In this document: positions 16,021 through 24,328 of the stretch, in pieces
Position numbering within the stretch: position 1 is the stretch's first letter
How the letters are laid out: each line of letters opens with the position of its first letter
Assembly: GCF_036697405.1 (NCBI RefSeq)
Contig: NZ_JBAHWA010000009.1
Span: forward strand, 62,001 to 126,000
DNA length: 64,000 nt
Reading direction: 5' to 3'
Source of the DNA: Lysobacter sp036697405
Lineage (GTDB): Bacteria > Pseudomonadota > Gammaproteobacteria > Xanthomonadales > Xanthomonadaceae
Program-made: the position numbers and the translations under genes
Notes under the pieces: model-generated
Databases searched by the model: none
What the model saw: only the letters and a program-made list of their open reading frames with translations
What the model was told of the DNA's origin: nothing

Positions 16021-17670
16021 ATGCCTGAAACGCCAAGGATGTATATCGTCAAGCAACTGGTTTCCGATCACCGCGGCATTCGGAACGCGGAAGCGGAAAC
16101 GCTCGAAGACCTGGTGACGCACCATCCGCACGGCAATCGCAATATCCGGATGCAGGAAGGGCAGGTCGTCCAGGCGGAGGACATGCTTCCCGGTTATGGC
16201 GGTGGCAATCGGTCCTATGCGTTCATCGGCGGCGAGTTTCAGGAAGTCATCGATGCGCAGTCGGATCGTTATCGCAATCTGGGGCCCGATCAGGTTCTGA
16301 TTTCCAAGGATTTCATCCTCGAGGACCCGCAGCCGGCCGTCGGGCGATCGGCGCGGGCCGTCGACGTACCGTCTCCGCTCGGTGGCTACGTTAACGCGGT
16401 CAATCGAAATGCCGGCTTCGTCGAGATCATGGATCGGCAGGAAGGCGAGGTTATCGCACGGGTCCGGCACATGTCCGACGTGACGGTCGAGCCCGGAGAC
16501 ACGGTGGTCTATGGGCAGTCCTTGGGCACGCAAAACAATTCCGGCTTGAACCTTCCGGCGGGGCGATCCATCCATGTGCACCTCGATATGGATACCCGGT
16601 ATTACCAGCAGTATCAGAACTACGTACGCGACTTGTCGGAGGGGCGCCTGCCCGTACAGGCGGAATTTCGAAGCGACGTCGTGGCCAGGCCGATTGAGGA
16701 CGATGGAATCGCGCGCCTGGGGGAAACCAGCGAGCGCGTCCGCGATGTGCAAATGGCCTTGGCAGCGGATGCCTATCGAGCCGTCGGAGGGGAGCCGATC
16801 GAAGCCGATGGTGTGTATCGCCCCAGCCTCCAAGGGGCGGTCATCGCATTCCAGCAGGACCATGGTTTGCTCCAAACCGGTGACATCGATCTGGCGACCT
16901 GGCAGCAGGCGACCCATATCAATCGGCGTGCGCAAGGCGCCAGACCCGAAGCCGCACTGATCGGGGAGGGGGTGCTTGGGGTGATGCCGGCCGGGCCGGG
17001 CGAGCCGTTTGCTCCCGGAGATCCCCGATACGGTCTGCGCCCGCCGTCCGACCCCTCGCGCTCGGGAAGGGCTCCGCAGTGGGAGGAGCATGCAGGGCAC
17101 ATGCGAGAACACGGTGCAGATGGGCCGGCTCCCCTACTGCGGCAGCCAGGCCTCCCGTTCTTGCCTGGCGAAGATCATCGGCCGCAACCAGGGGAGGGCG
17201 ACGGTCCGGACCAGCGGCCGGGCATGCAGGGCCCGCCTGTCCCGCACGGCATCCTCATGCTCGACGACCCCATCCATCGGAACCACGACATGTTCGTCGC
17301 CGCCTTGCAGGCGGTGAGCGAACGGGATGCCCAGATGGGGCGGCAGCCCGACGAACTCAGCCGGCAGTTGGCCGGCGGCCTGGTGGAGAAAGCGCGCGAG
17401 CGTGGCCTGGAGACGATCGGCGCAATTCGGTTTACCGTGGACGGGACCAAGGTCGGGATGACGGACACTGACGACTTGTCGGCCCCATGGGCGAAGAAGG
17501 CGGTGGGAGATGTAGGCCTGTTGACGGGGCAGAGCCTGGCACAAAGCAGCGAGAACGTGGCCGCCATCAATCAACGCCAGACGCAGGAAACGGACCTCAA
17601 GCCAGTGGCTCAGACACAAGCGCCGCCGCGGCCGGAAGACCCGGCGCAGAAGGCGCCCAGAGTGGTTTGA
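16021..17670 (+). CDS. Putative X-T4SS effector: M23-like domain + peptidoglycan-binding domain + XVIPCD-like tail
   Basis: The 549-aa product has no signal peptide. Residues about 110-195 resemble a LytM/M23 beta-fold: 'VPSPLGGYVNAVNRNAGFVEI', 'RHMSDVTVEPGDTVVYGQSLG' and a final H-V-H (185-187). Residues about 235-300 form a PG_binding_1 domain ('RVRDVQMALAADAY', 'GVYRPSLQGAVIAFQQDHGL'). A Pro/Gly linker follows (320-410). Residues 413-549 match the XVIPCD type: 'DDPIHRNHDMFVAALQAVSE', 'RQPDELSRQLAGGLVEKARE', 'IRFTVDGTKV', then a Gln-rich end. In Xanthomonas and relatives that domain docks effectors to VirD4 of an antibacterial type IV secretion system. The expected M23 H-x3-D zinc motif before the HxH is not evident, so catalysis may be altered. 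The lipoprotein gene upstream is the likely antidote. Confidence 0.82.
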   Translation: MPETPRMYIVKQLVSDHRGIRNAEAETLEDLVTHHPHGNRNIRMQEGQVVQAEDMLPGYGGGNRSYAFIGGEFQEVIDAQSDRYRNLGPDQVLISKDFILEDPQPAVGRSARAVDVPSPLGGYVNAVNRNAGFVEIMDRQEGEVIARVRHMSDVTVEPGDTVVYGQSLGTQNNSGLNLPAGRSIHVHLDMDTRYYQQYQNYVRDLSEGRLPVQAEFRSDVVARPIEDDGIARLGETSERVRDVQMALAADAYRAVGGEPIEADGVYRPSLQGAVIAFQQDHGLLQTGDIDLATWQQATHINRRAQGARPEAALIGEGVLGVMPAGPGEPFAPGDPRYGLRPPSDPSRSGRAPQWEEHAGHMREHGADGPAPLLRQPGLPFLPGEDHRPQPGEGDGPDQRPGMQGPPVPHGILMLDDPIHRNHDMFVAALQAVSERDAQMGRQPDELSRQLAGGLVEKARERGLETIGAIRFTVDGTKVGMTDTDDLSAPWAKKAVGDVGLLTGQSLAQSSENVAAINQRQTQETDLKPVAQTQAPPRPEDPAQKAPRVV

Positions 17671-17860
17671 GCGTGGCGGGCATCGGTTGATGCTGACGTT
17701 CGGTGTGCGCTAAGGTGGCGGCCCTTCGAAGATCGACCATGAAGCCACGGACCGCAGTCCCCGCAATGCATTAATGACTGAACGAAATGGCGGCGGATGG
17801 ATATCCAGCCGCGCTCCAAACGCGGCCCGGAGCCCATCGGTTCCGATGCCAGCACTAACG

Positions 17861-17891
17861 GCGGCGCCCCCGGACGGCGGCCGCTTTTTTT
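17861..17891 (+). terminator. Terminator-like hairpin with T7 tract in the rimB leader
   Basis: GCGGCGCC pairs with GGC-G-GCCGC (one bulged G) around a CCCGGAC loop, followed by seven T residues, 33 bp before the rimB start. A weak promoter-like pair (TTGATG at 17687, CTAAGG at 17710) lies upstream. It could end a short transcript of about 170 nt or attenuate the rimB-rimK operon. Confidence 0.6.
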
Positions 17892-17923
17892 CTTGAGGGC
17901 GACCTCGACGCAGCGGAGACGCG

Positions 17924-18391
17924 ATGGCAGCCCGTATCGTGCTCGGTTGGCGGGAATGGGTGGCGATGCCCGGGCTGGGCGTGGCCGCCCTGCGCGCGAA
18001 GATCGACAGCGGCGCGCGCAGCTCGGCGTTGCACGTGGACGCGCAATGGCGCTTCAGCGAAGGCGGCGCGCCCTGGGTCGGCTTTCGCCTCAGCCCCGGC
18101 GCGGTCGGGGCGGGGGCGGTGGAATGCCTGGTCCCCATTCACGACGAACGCGTCGTCACCGACTCCGGCGGCCACCGCGGTTCGCGCGTGTTCGTGCGCA
18201 CCGGCCTGCGTCTGGCCGGGGTCGAACGCGAAATTGAAATAAACCTCGCGGATCGTCGCGGCATGCGTTTCCCCATGCTGCTCGGCCGTACCGCGATGGC
18301 GCGGGTGTTCACGGTCGACCCGGCCCGCTCGTTCCTGCACGGCAAGGCGGCGCCGAATCCGGCCGCCACTCATTCGGACTATCCCCCATGA
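17924..18391 (+). CDS. rimB: Retropepsin-like protease RimB (ATP-dependent zinc protease family)
   Basis: The 155-aa product matches PF05618: an N-terminal 'LGWREWVAMPGLGVAALRAK', the retropepsin-like D-S/T-G motif in 'KIDSGARSSALH', and a C-terminal 'RRGMRFPMLLGRTAMAR'. In Pseudomonas the homologous RimB is part of rimABK, where RimK adds glutamates to ribosomal protein S6 and RimB is thought to process or remove them. Here its stop overlaps the rimK start (ATGA, 4 bp), which supports a shared job and translational coupling. No rimA is seen upstream. Confidence 0.85.
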   Translation: MAARIVLGWREWVAMPGLGVAALRAKIDSGARSSALHVDAQWRFSEGGAPWVGFRLSPGAVGAGAVECLVPIHDERVVTDSGGHRGSRVFVRTGLRLAGVEREIEINLADRRGMRFPMLLGRTAMARVFTVDPARSFLHGKAAPNPAATHSDYPP

Positions 18392-19296
18392 AGCTCGCGA
18401 TCCTGTCGCGCAACACCAAGCTCTACTCGACCCGGCGCCTGGTCGAGGCCGCGCGCCAGCACGGCCACAGCGTGCGCGTGCTCGATCCGCTGCGCTGCTA
18501 CATGCGCATCGACTCGGATGGCTTCGAGATGCACTACAAGGGCCGCGAGATCGCCGGCTATCACGCCGTGATCCCGCGCGTGGGCGCCTCGATCACGCGC
18601 TACGGCTCGGCGGTGCTGCGCCAGTTCGAGCTGATGGGCACCTACAGCCCGAATTCCTCCGACGCGATCCTGCGCGCGCGCGACAAGCTGCGCAGCCACC
18701 AGCTGCTGGCCGCCGAGCACATCGGCCTGCCGGCGACGGTGTTCGGCGACAATCCCGACGACACCGCCGACCTGCTGTCGATGCTCGGGCCGCCGCCGCA
18801 CGTGATCAAGCTCAACGAGGGCACCCAGGGCGCCGGGGTGATGCTGACCGAGAAGTTGTCGGCCTCGCGCGGCGTGATCGAGGCGCTGCGCGGCCTGTAC
18901 GCCAACTTCCTGGTGCAGGAGTTCATCGCCGAGGCCAAGGGCGCCGACCTGCGCTGCTTCGTGGTCGGCGGCAAGGTGGTGGCGACGATGAAGCGGCAGG
19001 CGCCCAAGGGCGACTTCCGCTCCAACCTGCACCGCGGCGGCACCGCCAAGGGCGTCAAGGCCAGCGCGGCCGAGCAGGACGTGGCGATCCGCGCCGCGCG
19101 CGTGCTCGGCCTGGGCGTGGCCGGCGTCGATCTGATCCGCTCCGATCGCGGCCCGCTGGTGCTGGAGGTCAACGCCTCGCCGGGCCTGGAGGGCATCGAG
19201 GAGGCCAGCGGGGTGGACGTGGCCGGCGAGGTCATCGCCTACGTCGCCAGCCGCCTGAAGCGGCGTTCGGCCCGACGGGCGGCAACCAAGAAATAG
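18388..19296 (+). CDS. rimK: Ribosomal protein S6 modification protein (L-glutamate ligase)
   Basis: The 302-aa ATP-grasp ligase is RimK along its whole length: 'KLAILSRNTKLYSTRRLVEAA' at the start, 'VIPRVGASITRYGSAVLRQFE', 'HVIKLNEGTQGAGVML' (ATP-binding loop), 'LVQEFIAEAKGADLRCFVVG', 'DFRSNLHRGG' and 'VLEVNASPGLEGIE' with the metal-binding Glu and Asn. It adds glutamates to the C-terminus of ribosomal protein S6, altering translation; in pseudomonads its activity responds to c-di-GMP. Its start overlaps the rimB stop by four bases. The C-terminus is a basic tail. Confidence 0.95.
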   Translation: MKLAILSRNTKLYSTRRLVEAARQHGHSVRVLDPLRCYMRIDSDGFEMHYKGREIAGYHAVIPRVGASITRYGSAVLRQFELMGTYSPNSSDAILRARDKLRSHQLLAAEHIGLPATVFGDNPDDTADLLSMLGPPPHVIKLNEGTQGAGVMLTEKLSASRGVIEALRGLYANFLVQEFIAEAKGADLRCFVVGGKVVATMKRQAPKGDFRSNLHRGGTAKGVKASAAEQDVAIRAARVLGLGVAGVDLIRSDRGPLVLEVNASPGLEGIEEASGVDVAGEVIAYVASRLKRRSARRAATKK

Positions 19297-19442
19297 TGAC
19301 GGGTTGCCCATTTTTGTGTTTTGCCGCGATCTGCCGCGAACGACCGGTAACCGTCTGATTCGTCGGCCATCGGCCCCTGCCGGACGTCCTGGGCTTTGCC
19401 AGCCGCGCCCGCATGGACCTGAACGAATAGCCATTTCCAGTT

Positions 19443-19490
19443 GTGTTTAATAAAAATTTAATATTCGTTTTAACAGCTGTTTAATCGATT
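19443..19490 (+). promoter_or_regulatory. AT-rich promoter region with GTTTAA direct repeats
   Basis: In a 70% GC window this 50-bp stretch is nearly three-quarters A+T. GTTTAA-like hexamers start at 19445, 19467 (GTTTTA) and 19479, 22 and 12 bp apart, which recalls the direct-repeat boxes of PhoP/OmpR-type regulators. TTTAAT at 19480 could serve as a -10 box. It lies about 300 bp upstream of an OmpR-type regulator gene. Confidence 0.4.
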
Positions 19491-19491
19491 T

Positions 19492-19622
19492 CCGCGTAGC
19501 GTGTCCGGACCGCAGCACTGCCGCTCTTCCAAGTCAGCGATCTGGTCGAAGCAGGTTACGGTAATCGGGGCAATACCCTTTTGGCCCAGGCGCGGTGGCC
19601 CCGCGCTTGGGCCTTTGTTTGC
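19492..19622 (+). ncRNA. Candidate small RNA of about 130 nt
   Basis: The stretch lies between an AT-rich promoter-like region and a textbook intrinsic terminator (19583-19620). It has no ribosome-binding site or plausible open reading frame, and holds small internal hairpins such as GTCCGGAC and GGGGCAATACCC. It could be an independent sRNA or the attenuated leader of the two-component operon that starts at 19785. The rest of the 488-bp gap (19297-19784) shows nothing else. Confidence 0.4.
19583..19620 (+). terminator. Intrinsic terminator
   Basis: GGCCCAGGCGCGG (19583-19595) pairs with CCGCGCTTGGGCC (19601-19613), a 13-bp stem with one G-T pair, followed by TTTGTTT. It is the strongest terminator in the window, yet no coding gene ends nearby (rimK ends 286 bp upstream), which points to a non-coding transcript. 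Confidence 0.8.
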
Positions 19623-19784
19623 CGGTGCGGCCCGTCATGAGCGAGTGAGAAGCGCACAGCGCGGGCTCTGGCAGAATCGTGAGCCTCGCCGCCTCGTCTC
19701 ATGTTCGGCTGGCGCAGGTCGCCGCCGCTGAGTTCAGGAACCTTGCCGCGGCCGCCGGGTCGAAGGCTCAAACAGGAAGGTCCA

Positions 19785-20465
19785 ATGCGCATCCTCGTAA
19801 TCGAAGACAACCAGGACATCGCCGCCAATCTCGGCGATTTTCTCGAAGACCGCGGCCACACCGTGGATTTCGCCGCCGACGGCATCACCGGACTGCACCT
19901 GGCGGTGGTGCACGACTTCGACGCGATCGTGCTCGATCTGAATCTGCCCGGCCTGGACGGCCTGGAGGTCTGCCGCAAGCTGCGCAACGAAGCGCGCAAG
20001 CAGACTCCGGTGCTGATGCTGACCGCGCGCGACAGCCTCGACAACAAGCTCGCCGGCTTCGACTCCGGCGCCGACGACTACCTGATCAAGCCCTTCGCCC
20101 TGCAGGAAGTCGAGGTGCGCCTGAACGCGCTCTCGCGCCGCGGTCGCGGCGTGCAGACGCGGGTGCTCAACGCCGCCGATCTGGAATACAACCTGGACAC
20201 GCTGGAAGTGCGCCGCCAGGGCAAGCTGCTGCAGCTCAACCCGACCGCGCTGAAGATCCTGCAGGCGCTGATGGAGGCCTCGCCGGCGGTGGTCACGCGC
20301 CAGGAACTGGAAACCCGGGTCTGGGGCGAGGAACTGCCGGATTCCGACAGCCTGCGCGTGCACATCCACGGCCTGCGCGCGGTGGTCGACAAGCCCTTCG
20401 ACACGCCGCTGATCCAGACCCGCCACGGCATCGGCTACCGCATCGCGGCGCCCGAGAACGGTTGA
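19785..20465 (+). CDS. OmpR/PhoB-family response regulator
   Basis: The 226-aa product has a receiver domain (residues 1-120) with the acidic pair E7-D8, phospho-acceptor D51 in 'IVLDLNLPGLDG', the Thr of 'VLMLTARDS' and Lys of 'YLIKPFAL'. A winged-helix DNA-binding domain follows, with 'LNPTALKILQALMEASPAVVTRQ' and 'DSLRVHIHGLRAVVDKPFDTPLIQTRHGIGYR'. An AGGAAGG ribosome-binding site precedes the ATG. The cognate kinase gene starts four bases after its stop. The regulon is unknown; the GTTTAA repeats upstream would fit autoregulation. Confidence 0.95.
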   Translation: MRILVIEDNQDIAANLGDFLEDRGHTVDFAADGITGLHLAVVHDFDAIVLDLNLPGLDGLEVCRKLRNEARKQTPVLMLTARDSLDNKLAGFDSGADDYLIKPFALQEVEVRLNALSRRGRGVQTRVLNAADLEYNLDTLEVRRQGKLLQLNPTALKILQALMEASPAVVTRQELETRVWGEELPDSDSLRVHIHGLRAVVDKPFDTPLIQTRHGIGYRIAAPENG

Positions 20466-20469
20466 TCGC

Positions 20470-21819
20470 GTGGCGACAGGGGAATCGCCCGCGCCGGAGC
20501 GGCGCAAGAAACGGGTTCGTTATCGGCGGCGCTTGCGCAGCCGCATCATCCTGTCCTTCGTTCTGCTCGGCTTCGGGCTGACCGCGCTGTTCGCGTTCGC
20601 GACCAACTGGACCCGCACCCGGGTCGAGAACGCGCTGGTCGAAGACGTGATGAACCGCAACATCACCCAGTTCGCCCTGCAGTTCGAGAAGGACCCGAAG
20701 AACCCGGAGTTCGCGGTCGACCAGATCCGCGCCTTCGTCTACACCCCGGACAAGTTCGATTCGGTGCGGGTCAACCGGCCGGAGTGGTTCGAGCTCAAGG
20801 ACGGCATCCACGGCCTGCGCGGCCAGGACGAGAACGGCGAGTCCTTCGCCTACAAGCTCGCGGTGCGCAAGACGCCCAACGCCTGGTTCTTCCTCGCCTA
20901 CGACATGAGCTCGACCACGCGCGGCGAGCAGCAATTCAACCGCGCCATCTACGGCTCGGTGCTGGTGTTCACTCTGCTGTCGCTGCTGGTCGGCTGGTGG
21001 GCGGCCTCGCGCGTGATGAGCCCGGTGTCGGAACTGGCGCGGCGCTTGCGCCTGTCCGGCCGCGCCTCGCAGCCCGAAGGCCTGGCCACGCACTTCCCCG
21101 ACGACGAGGTCGGCGAGCTCGCCAAGGCCTTGGACGACTACGCCGAGCGACTCACCGACGTGGTCCAGCGCGACCGCGAGTTCAACGCCGACGTCAGCCA
21201 CGAGCTGCGCACGCCGTTGGCGGTGATCAAGGGCGCGGTCGAGCTGCTGCTCACGCGTTCGGACCTGGACGAGAAGACCCGCATCCGCCTGGCCCGCATC
21301 CAGCGCGCCGAACAACAGTGCACCGACCTGATCAGCGCGCTGCTGCTACTGTCGCGCAACGAACGCGGCCACGGCGCCACCGACATCGCGCGCCTGTCCG
21401 AACAACTGCTGGACGCGCACCGCGCCCAGCTCGCCGGCAAGCCGCTGGACCTGCGCGTGGAAGGCGAGCGCGGCCTGGTCGTGGACGCGCCGGAAGCGGC
21501 GGTCGCGGTGGCCCTGGGCAATTTGATCGGCAACGCGGTCAAGTACACCACCCAGGGCGAGGTGATCGTGCGCCTGCATCCGCGCTGGGTGGAAGTGATC
21601 GATTCCGGCCCCGGCCTCAGCGCCGAGGACGCGGCCAAGCTGTTCGAGCGCGGTTACCGCGGCACCCACGCCGGCCATTCGCAGGGCGGCGGCATCGGCC
21701 TGTCGATCGTGCGCCGGCTGTGCGAACTCTACGGCTGGGACGTGCGGGTCAAGCCGGGCGAGGAGAAGGGCGTGGTGGCGACGCTGAGCTTCGGCGGTTC
21801 CACCGCGTTGCTCGGCTGA
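20470..21819 (+). CDS. Membrane sensor histidine kinase, partner of the upstream regulator
   Basis: The 449-aa product starts at GTG, four bases after the regulator stop. An Arg/Lys-rich N-terminus leads into a first membrane helix (about residues 25-45), a periplasmic sensor of about 110 residues, and a second helix (158-180). A HAMP linker follows (to about 235), then HisKA with phospho-acceptor H244 in 'FNADVSHELRTPLAVIKG', and HATPase with N-box 'NLIGNAVKYT', G1 'DSGPGL' and G2 'GGGIGLSIVRRL'. The ligand is unknown: the periplasmic part is short and has no named domain that I recognise. Confidence 0.94.
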   Translation: MATGESPAPERRKKRVRYRRRLRSRIILSFVLLGFGLTALFAFATNWTRTRVENALVEDVMNRNITQFALQFEKDPKNPEFAVDQIRAFVYTPDKFDSVRVNRPEWFELKDGIHGLRGQDENGESFAYKLAVRKTPNAWFFLAYDMSSTTRGEQQFNRAIYGSVLVFTLLSLLVGWWAASRVMSPVSELARRLRLSGRASQPEGLATHFPDDEVGELAKALDDYAERLTDVVQRDREFNADVSHELRTPLAVIKGAVELLLTRSDLDEKTRIRLARIQRAEQQCTDLISALLLLSRNERGHGATDIARLSEQLLDAHRAQLAGKPLDLRVEGERGLVVDAPEAAVAVALGNLIGNAVKYTTQGEVIVRLHPRWVEVIDSGPGLSAEDAAKLFERGYRGTHAGHSQGGGIGLSIVRRLCELYGWDVRVKPGEEKGVVATLSFGGSTALLG

Positions 21820-21840
21820 AACGCCGCGCGCCGTCCTCGC

Positions 21841-22527
21841 TCAGAACGGCAGCAGCCCTTCGGTGAGCACGCTCAGCGGCACGCCGCCGGCGGCTTGAGT
21901 ATCCAGTGCGCCGAAACCGCCGCGATGCAGGATGACGTCGCGTAGGTAGTCGAGGAAGTAAGCCTCGCGCGCTTCGTACAACAGCACGAAGTCGAAGCCG
22001 TCCTGCGGCAGGGCCACCGCGTAGGACGCGCCGCCGCTGACGTTGTCCTTGTGGTAATCGTCCGGCGACAGCGCCAGGTGGAACAAGCCGTCGTCCTCGC
22101 GTTCGGCCTCGTCCGATGCTTCCAGCAGCGCCTCGGCCGGGTAGATCAGCAGAGGGTCGAGCATGTCGGGGAAAGCGGGGTGCGTGCCGGTGAGCGCGAT
22201 TCCGCCCATCGCTTGCCAGAAGCATTCCAGCGTGACCGGCAACGCGCCGATCCGCGCCTTCAACATGGCCGGCGCTACGGCATCGGCGTCGAGCAAGGGG
22301 GCCGAGACGCCGCCGTCGTCGTCCGGGTCGCAATACACCGAATAGGCATAGCCGTGCGCCGTCAGCCGCTGGACTAGCAGCCTGCAGTTGTGCGCCACCC
22401 GCGCCATCGCCAGTTCGGCGACCGCGCGCATCTGCATGCGCGCGTCGCCCTCGCGCGGGTCCAGCCGCGTCAGCTCCGCCGTCACCTGACGGTGCTCCCC
22501 GTTGCGGTAGCGCTCGCGGTAATCCAT
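21841..22527 (-). CDS. Conserved-looking protein of unknown function
   Basis: The 228-aa product has no signal peptide or membrane helix and is acidic, with normal codon usage. An N-terminal helical segment ('YRERYRNGEHRQVTAELTRL', then 'MARVAHNCRLLVQRLTAHGY') precedes a part with 'LPVTLECFWQAMGGIALTG' and 'FPDMLDPLLIYPAEALLE'. The LP...GG pattern faintly recalls SUKH/SMI1-KNR4 proteins, many of which are immunity proteins, but I would not assign it on that. It is convergent with the kinase gene and lies 25 bp downstream of ilvE's far end, on the same strand as ilvE. Confidence 0.7.
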   Translation of the reverse strand: MDYRERYRNGEHRQVTAELTRLDPREGDARMQMRAVAELAMARVAHNCRLLVQRLTAHGYAYSVYCDPDDDGGVSAPLLDADAVAPAMLKARIGALPVTLECFWQAMGGIALTGTHPAFPDMLDPLLIYPAEALLEASDEAEREDDGLFHLALSPDDYHKDNVSGGASYAVALPQDGFDFVLLYEAREAYFLDYLRDVILHRGGFGALDTQAAGGVPLSVLTEGLLPF

Positions 22528-22552
22528 CGCCGCCGTGGTCTGGGGATGAGGC

Positions 22553-23467
22553 TCAGTCGACGCGTTCGAGCCAGCCGTACTTGTCCGGCGTCTTGCCGCT
22601 GAACAGGCCGAAGAACAGTTCCTGCATGCGCTGGGTCACCGGACCGGGCTTGCCGCTGCCGACCTGGCGGCCGTCGACCGAACGGATCGGAGTGATCTCG
22701 GCGGCGGTGCCGCACATGAACAGCTCGTCGCACAGGTACAGGTATTCGCGCGGCAGATCGCGCTCGACCACGGTGTAACCGGCGTCGCGGGCCAGGGTGA
22801 TGATGGTGTTGCGGGTGATGCCGTTGAGCAGCGCGGCGCTCACCGGGGTGGTGTGCAGGGCGCCGTCGAAGACCAGGAACAGGTTCTCGCCCGCGCCTTC
22901 TGACAACAGGCCGGTCGAGGCCAGGGCGATGCCCTCGCCGAAGCCCAGGCGGCGCGCTTCGCGCGCGACCAGCTGGCCGGACAGATAGTTGCCGCCGGCC
23001 TTGGCGCCGGCCGGGATGGTGTTCGGGGCGAAACGTTGCCAGCTCGACACGCAGGCGTCGATGCCCTGTTCGAGCACGCTGGCGCCCAGGTACTGACCCA
23101 TCTTCCAGGTCGCCACCGCCATGTCGGTCGGGGTGTCGGCGGACAGGCCGAAACCGCCGAGGCCGCGATAGGCGACCGGACGCAGGTAGTCGGTGGTGTA
23201 GTCGTTGGCCTTGAGCACGTCGCGGCAGGCCTGGTTGACCTGGTCCAGCGTGTACGGCATCGGCATGTCGTAGATCTTGGCCGAGGCGAACAGGCGCGTG
23301 TTGTGCTCGCTCAGGCGGAAGATCATCGGGCCGTTGGGCGTGTCGTAACTGCGGATGCCTTCGAACACCGACGAGCCGTAGTGCAGCGCATGCGACATCA
23401 CGTGGGTGGTGGCTTCGGCCCAGCGCTTGATCGCGCCGTTGTGCCAGATCCATTCGGGGTATTGCAT
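22553..23467 (-). CDS. ilvE: Branched-chain amino acid aminotransferase
   Basis: The 304-aa product matches class IV PLP aminotransferases of the IlvE type: 'YPEWIWHNGAIKRWAEATTHV' at the start, 'LHYGSSVFEGIRSYDTPNGP', the PLP-binding Lys in 'PAGAKAGGNYLSGQLVARE', 'STGLLSEGAGENLFLVFDG', and 'FMCGTAAEITPIRSVDGR'. It carries out the last step of valine, leucine and isoleucine synthesis with glutamate as amino donor. The start at 23467 was chosen because the family begins with this motif; the 22 residues that could be added upstream look like untranslated leader. It appears to be a single gene. Confidence 0.96.
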   Translation of the reverse strand: MQYPEWIWHNGAIKRWAEATTHVMSHALHYGSSVFEGIRSYDTPNGPMIFRLSEHNTRLFASAKIYDMPMPYTLDQVNQACRDVLKANDYTTDYLRPVAYRGLGGFGLSADTPTDMAVATWKMGQYLGASVLEQGIDACVSSWQRFAPNTIPAGAKAGGNYLSGQLVAREARRLGFGEGIALASTGLLSEGAGENLFLVFDGALHTTPVSAALLNGITRNTIITLARDAGYTVVERDLPREYLYLCDELFMCGTAAEITPIRSVDGRQVGSGKPGPVTQRMQELFFGLFSGKTPDKYGWLERVD

Positions 23468-23562
23468 CGCCGGCTTCCGTGGGGGGGAGAAACCGCTATT
23501 GTGCCCTGTCGGCGCGGTCGGGCCCATCCGCACGCACCGGTACGCTCAGGGCGTGCCCGCGC

Positions 23563-24204
23563 TCAGCCCTTGATCCACCAGCAGCCGAAGTGCCGGATCA
23601 GCCCGAATACGGTGTGCGAGGGCGTGCTGCCGTTGGCCAGGGTCTGCTCGACCCGCAGCGCCACCGGCAGGCGGCGGGCCTGGGGCACGTACTCGGGTTC
23701 GGGCGCCGGCACGAGTTCGGAGCCGGGCTCGACGTCGGCGGCGGGGTCGACATCGACCAGGCCCAGGTTCTGCATCGGCGGCGGGGCGAGCGGGGGCGCC
23801 GCCGCGGTCGGCATGATCGGCACGATGTCGACCAAAGGCCGCCGGGCGATGGTTTCCAGGCGTTCCAGCACCGAATAGCCGGTGCTGCCGGACATGCCGG
23901 TCCAATGGTAGACCCCTGCCAGGCGGTTGCCGTCGTGGGCGTCGATCGCGCTGGTCATCTGGAACACCAGGTCCTGCACGCTGCGCGCGCAGCCGCCGCG
24001 ATAGCCGCCCTTGGCCGCGGCCGCGCCGGCCGGCGCGCGCGGCAGGCTGTCGGCGCTGCCGATGTCCTCGCAGCGGCGGTCGGTGTACACCGCCGCGCCG
24101 TCGGCTCCGACGCAACGCCGGATCTGCGCCTGGCTTTCGCGCGGCCACAGCAGGGCCGCGAGCGACAGCAGGACTAGGGCGCAGACACGGACGTACCAGG
24201 GCAT
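23563..24204 (-). CDS. Secreted DUF4124-like protein of unknown function
   Basis: The 213-aa product has a signal peptide (cleavage near 'ESQAQ', residue 27). A short Cys-containing motif follows, 'IRRCVGADGAAVYTDRRCED', like the DUF4124 domain found in many exported xanthomonad proteins. The middle has two more Cys and the end has 'IRHFGCWWIKG'. A Pro-rich stretch (about 140-175) links the two parts. No catalytic motif is visible. It stands alone between ilvE and metF. Confidence 0.75.
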   Translation of the reverse strand: MPWYVRVCALVLLSLAALLWPRESQAQIRRCVGADGAAVYTDRRCEDIGSADSLPRAPAGAAAAKGGYRGGCARSVQDLVFQMTSAIDAHDGNRLAGVYHWTGMSGSTGYSVLERLETIARRPLVDIVPIMPTAAAPPLAPPPMQNLGLVDVDPAADVEPGSELVPAPEPEYVPQARRLPVALRVEQTLANGSTPSHTVFGLIRHFGCWWIKG

Positions 24205-24328
24205 CGCCGCAGCGTAGCGCCGGCGCGCAGGCGACGACAGTGCGGCGGTCGCAGTCCGTTCACGCTGCAGGCGGCTGCGGGTCGAACGCCGGCCGGCTGC
24301 ATGCGACCTCGCCGCGTCCGGCCGGGGC

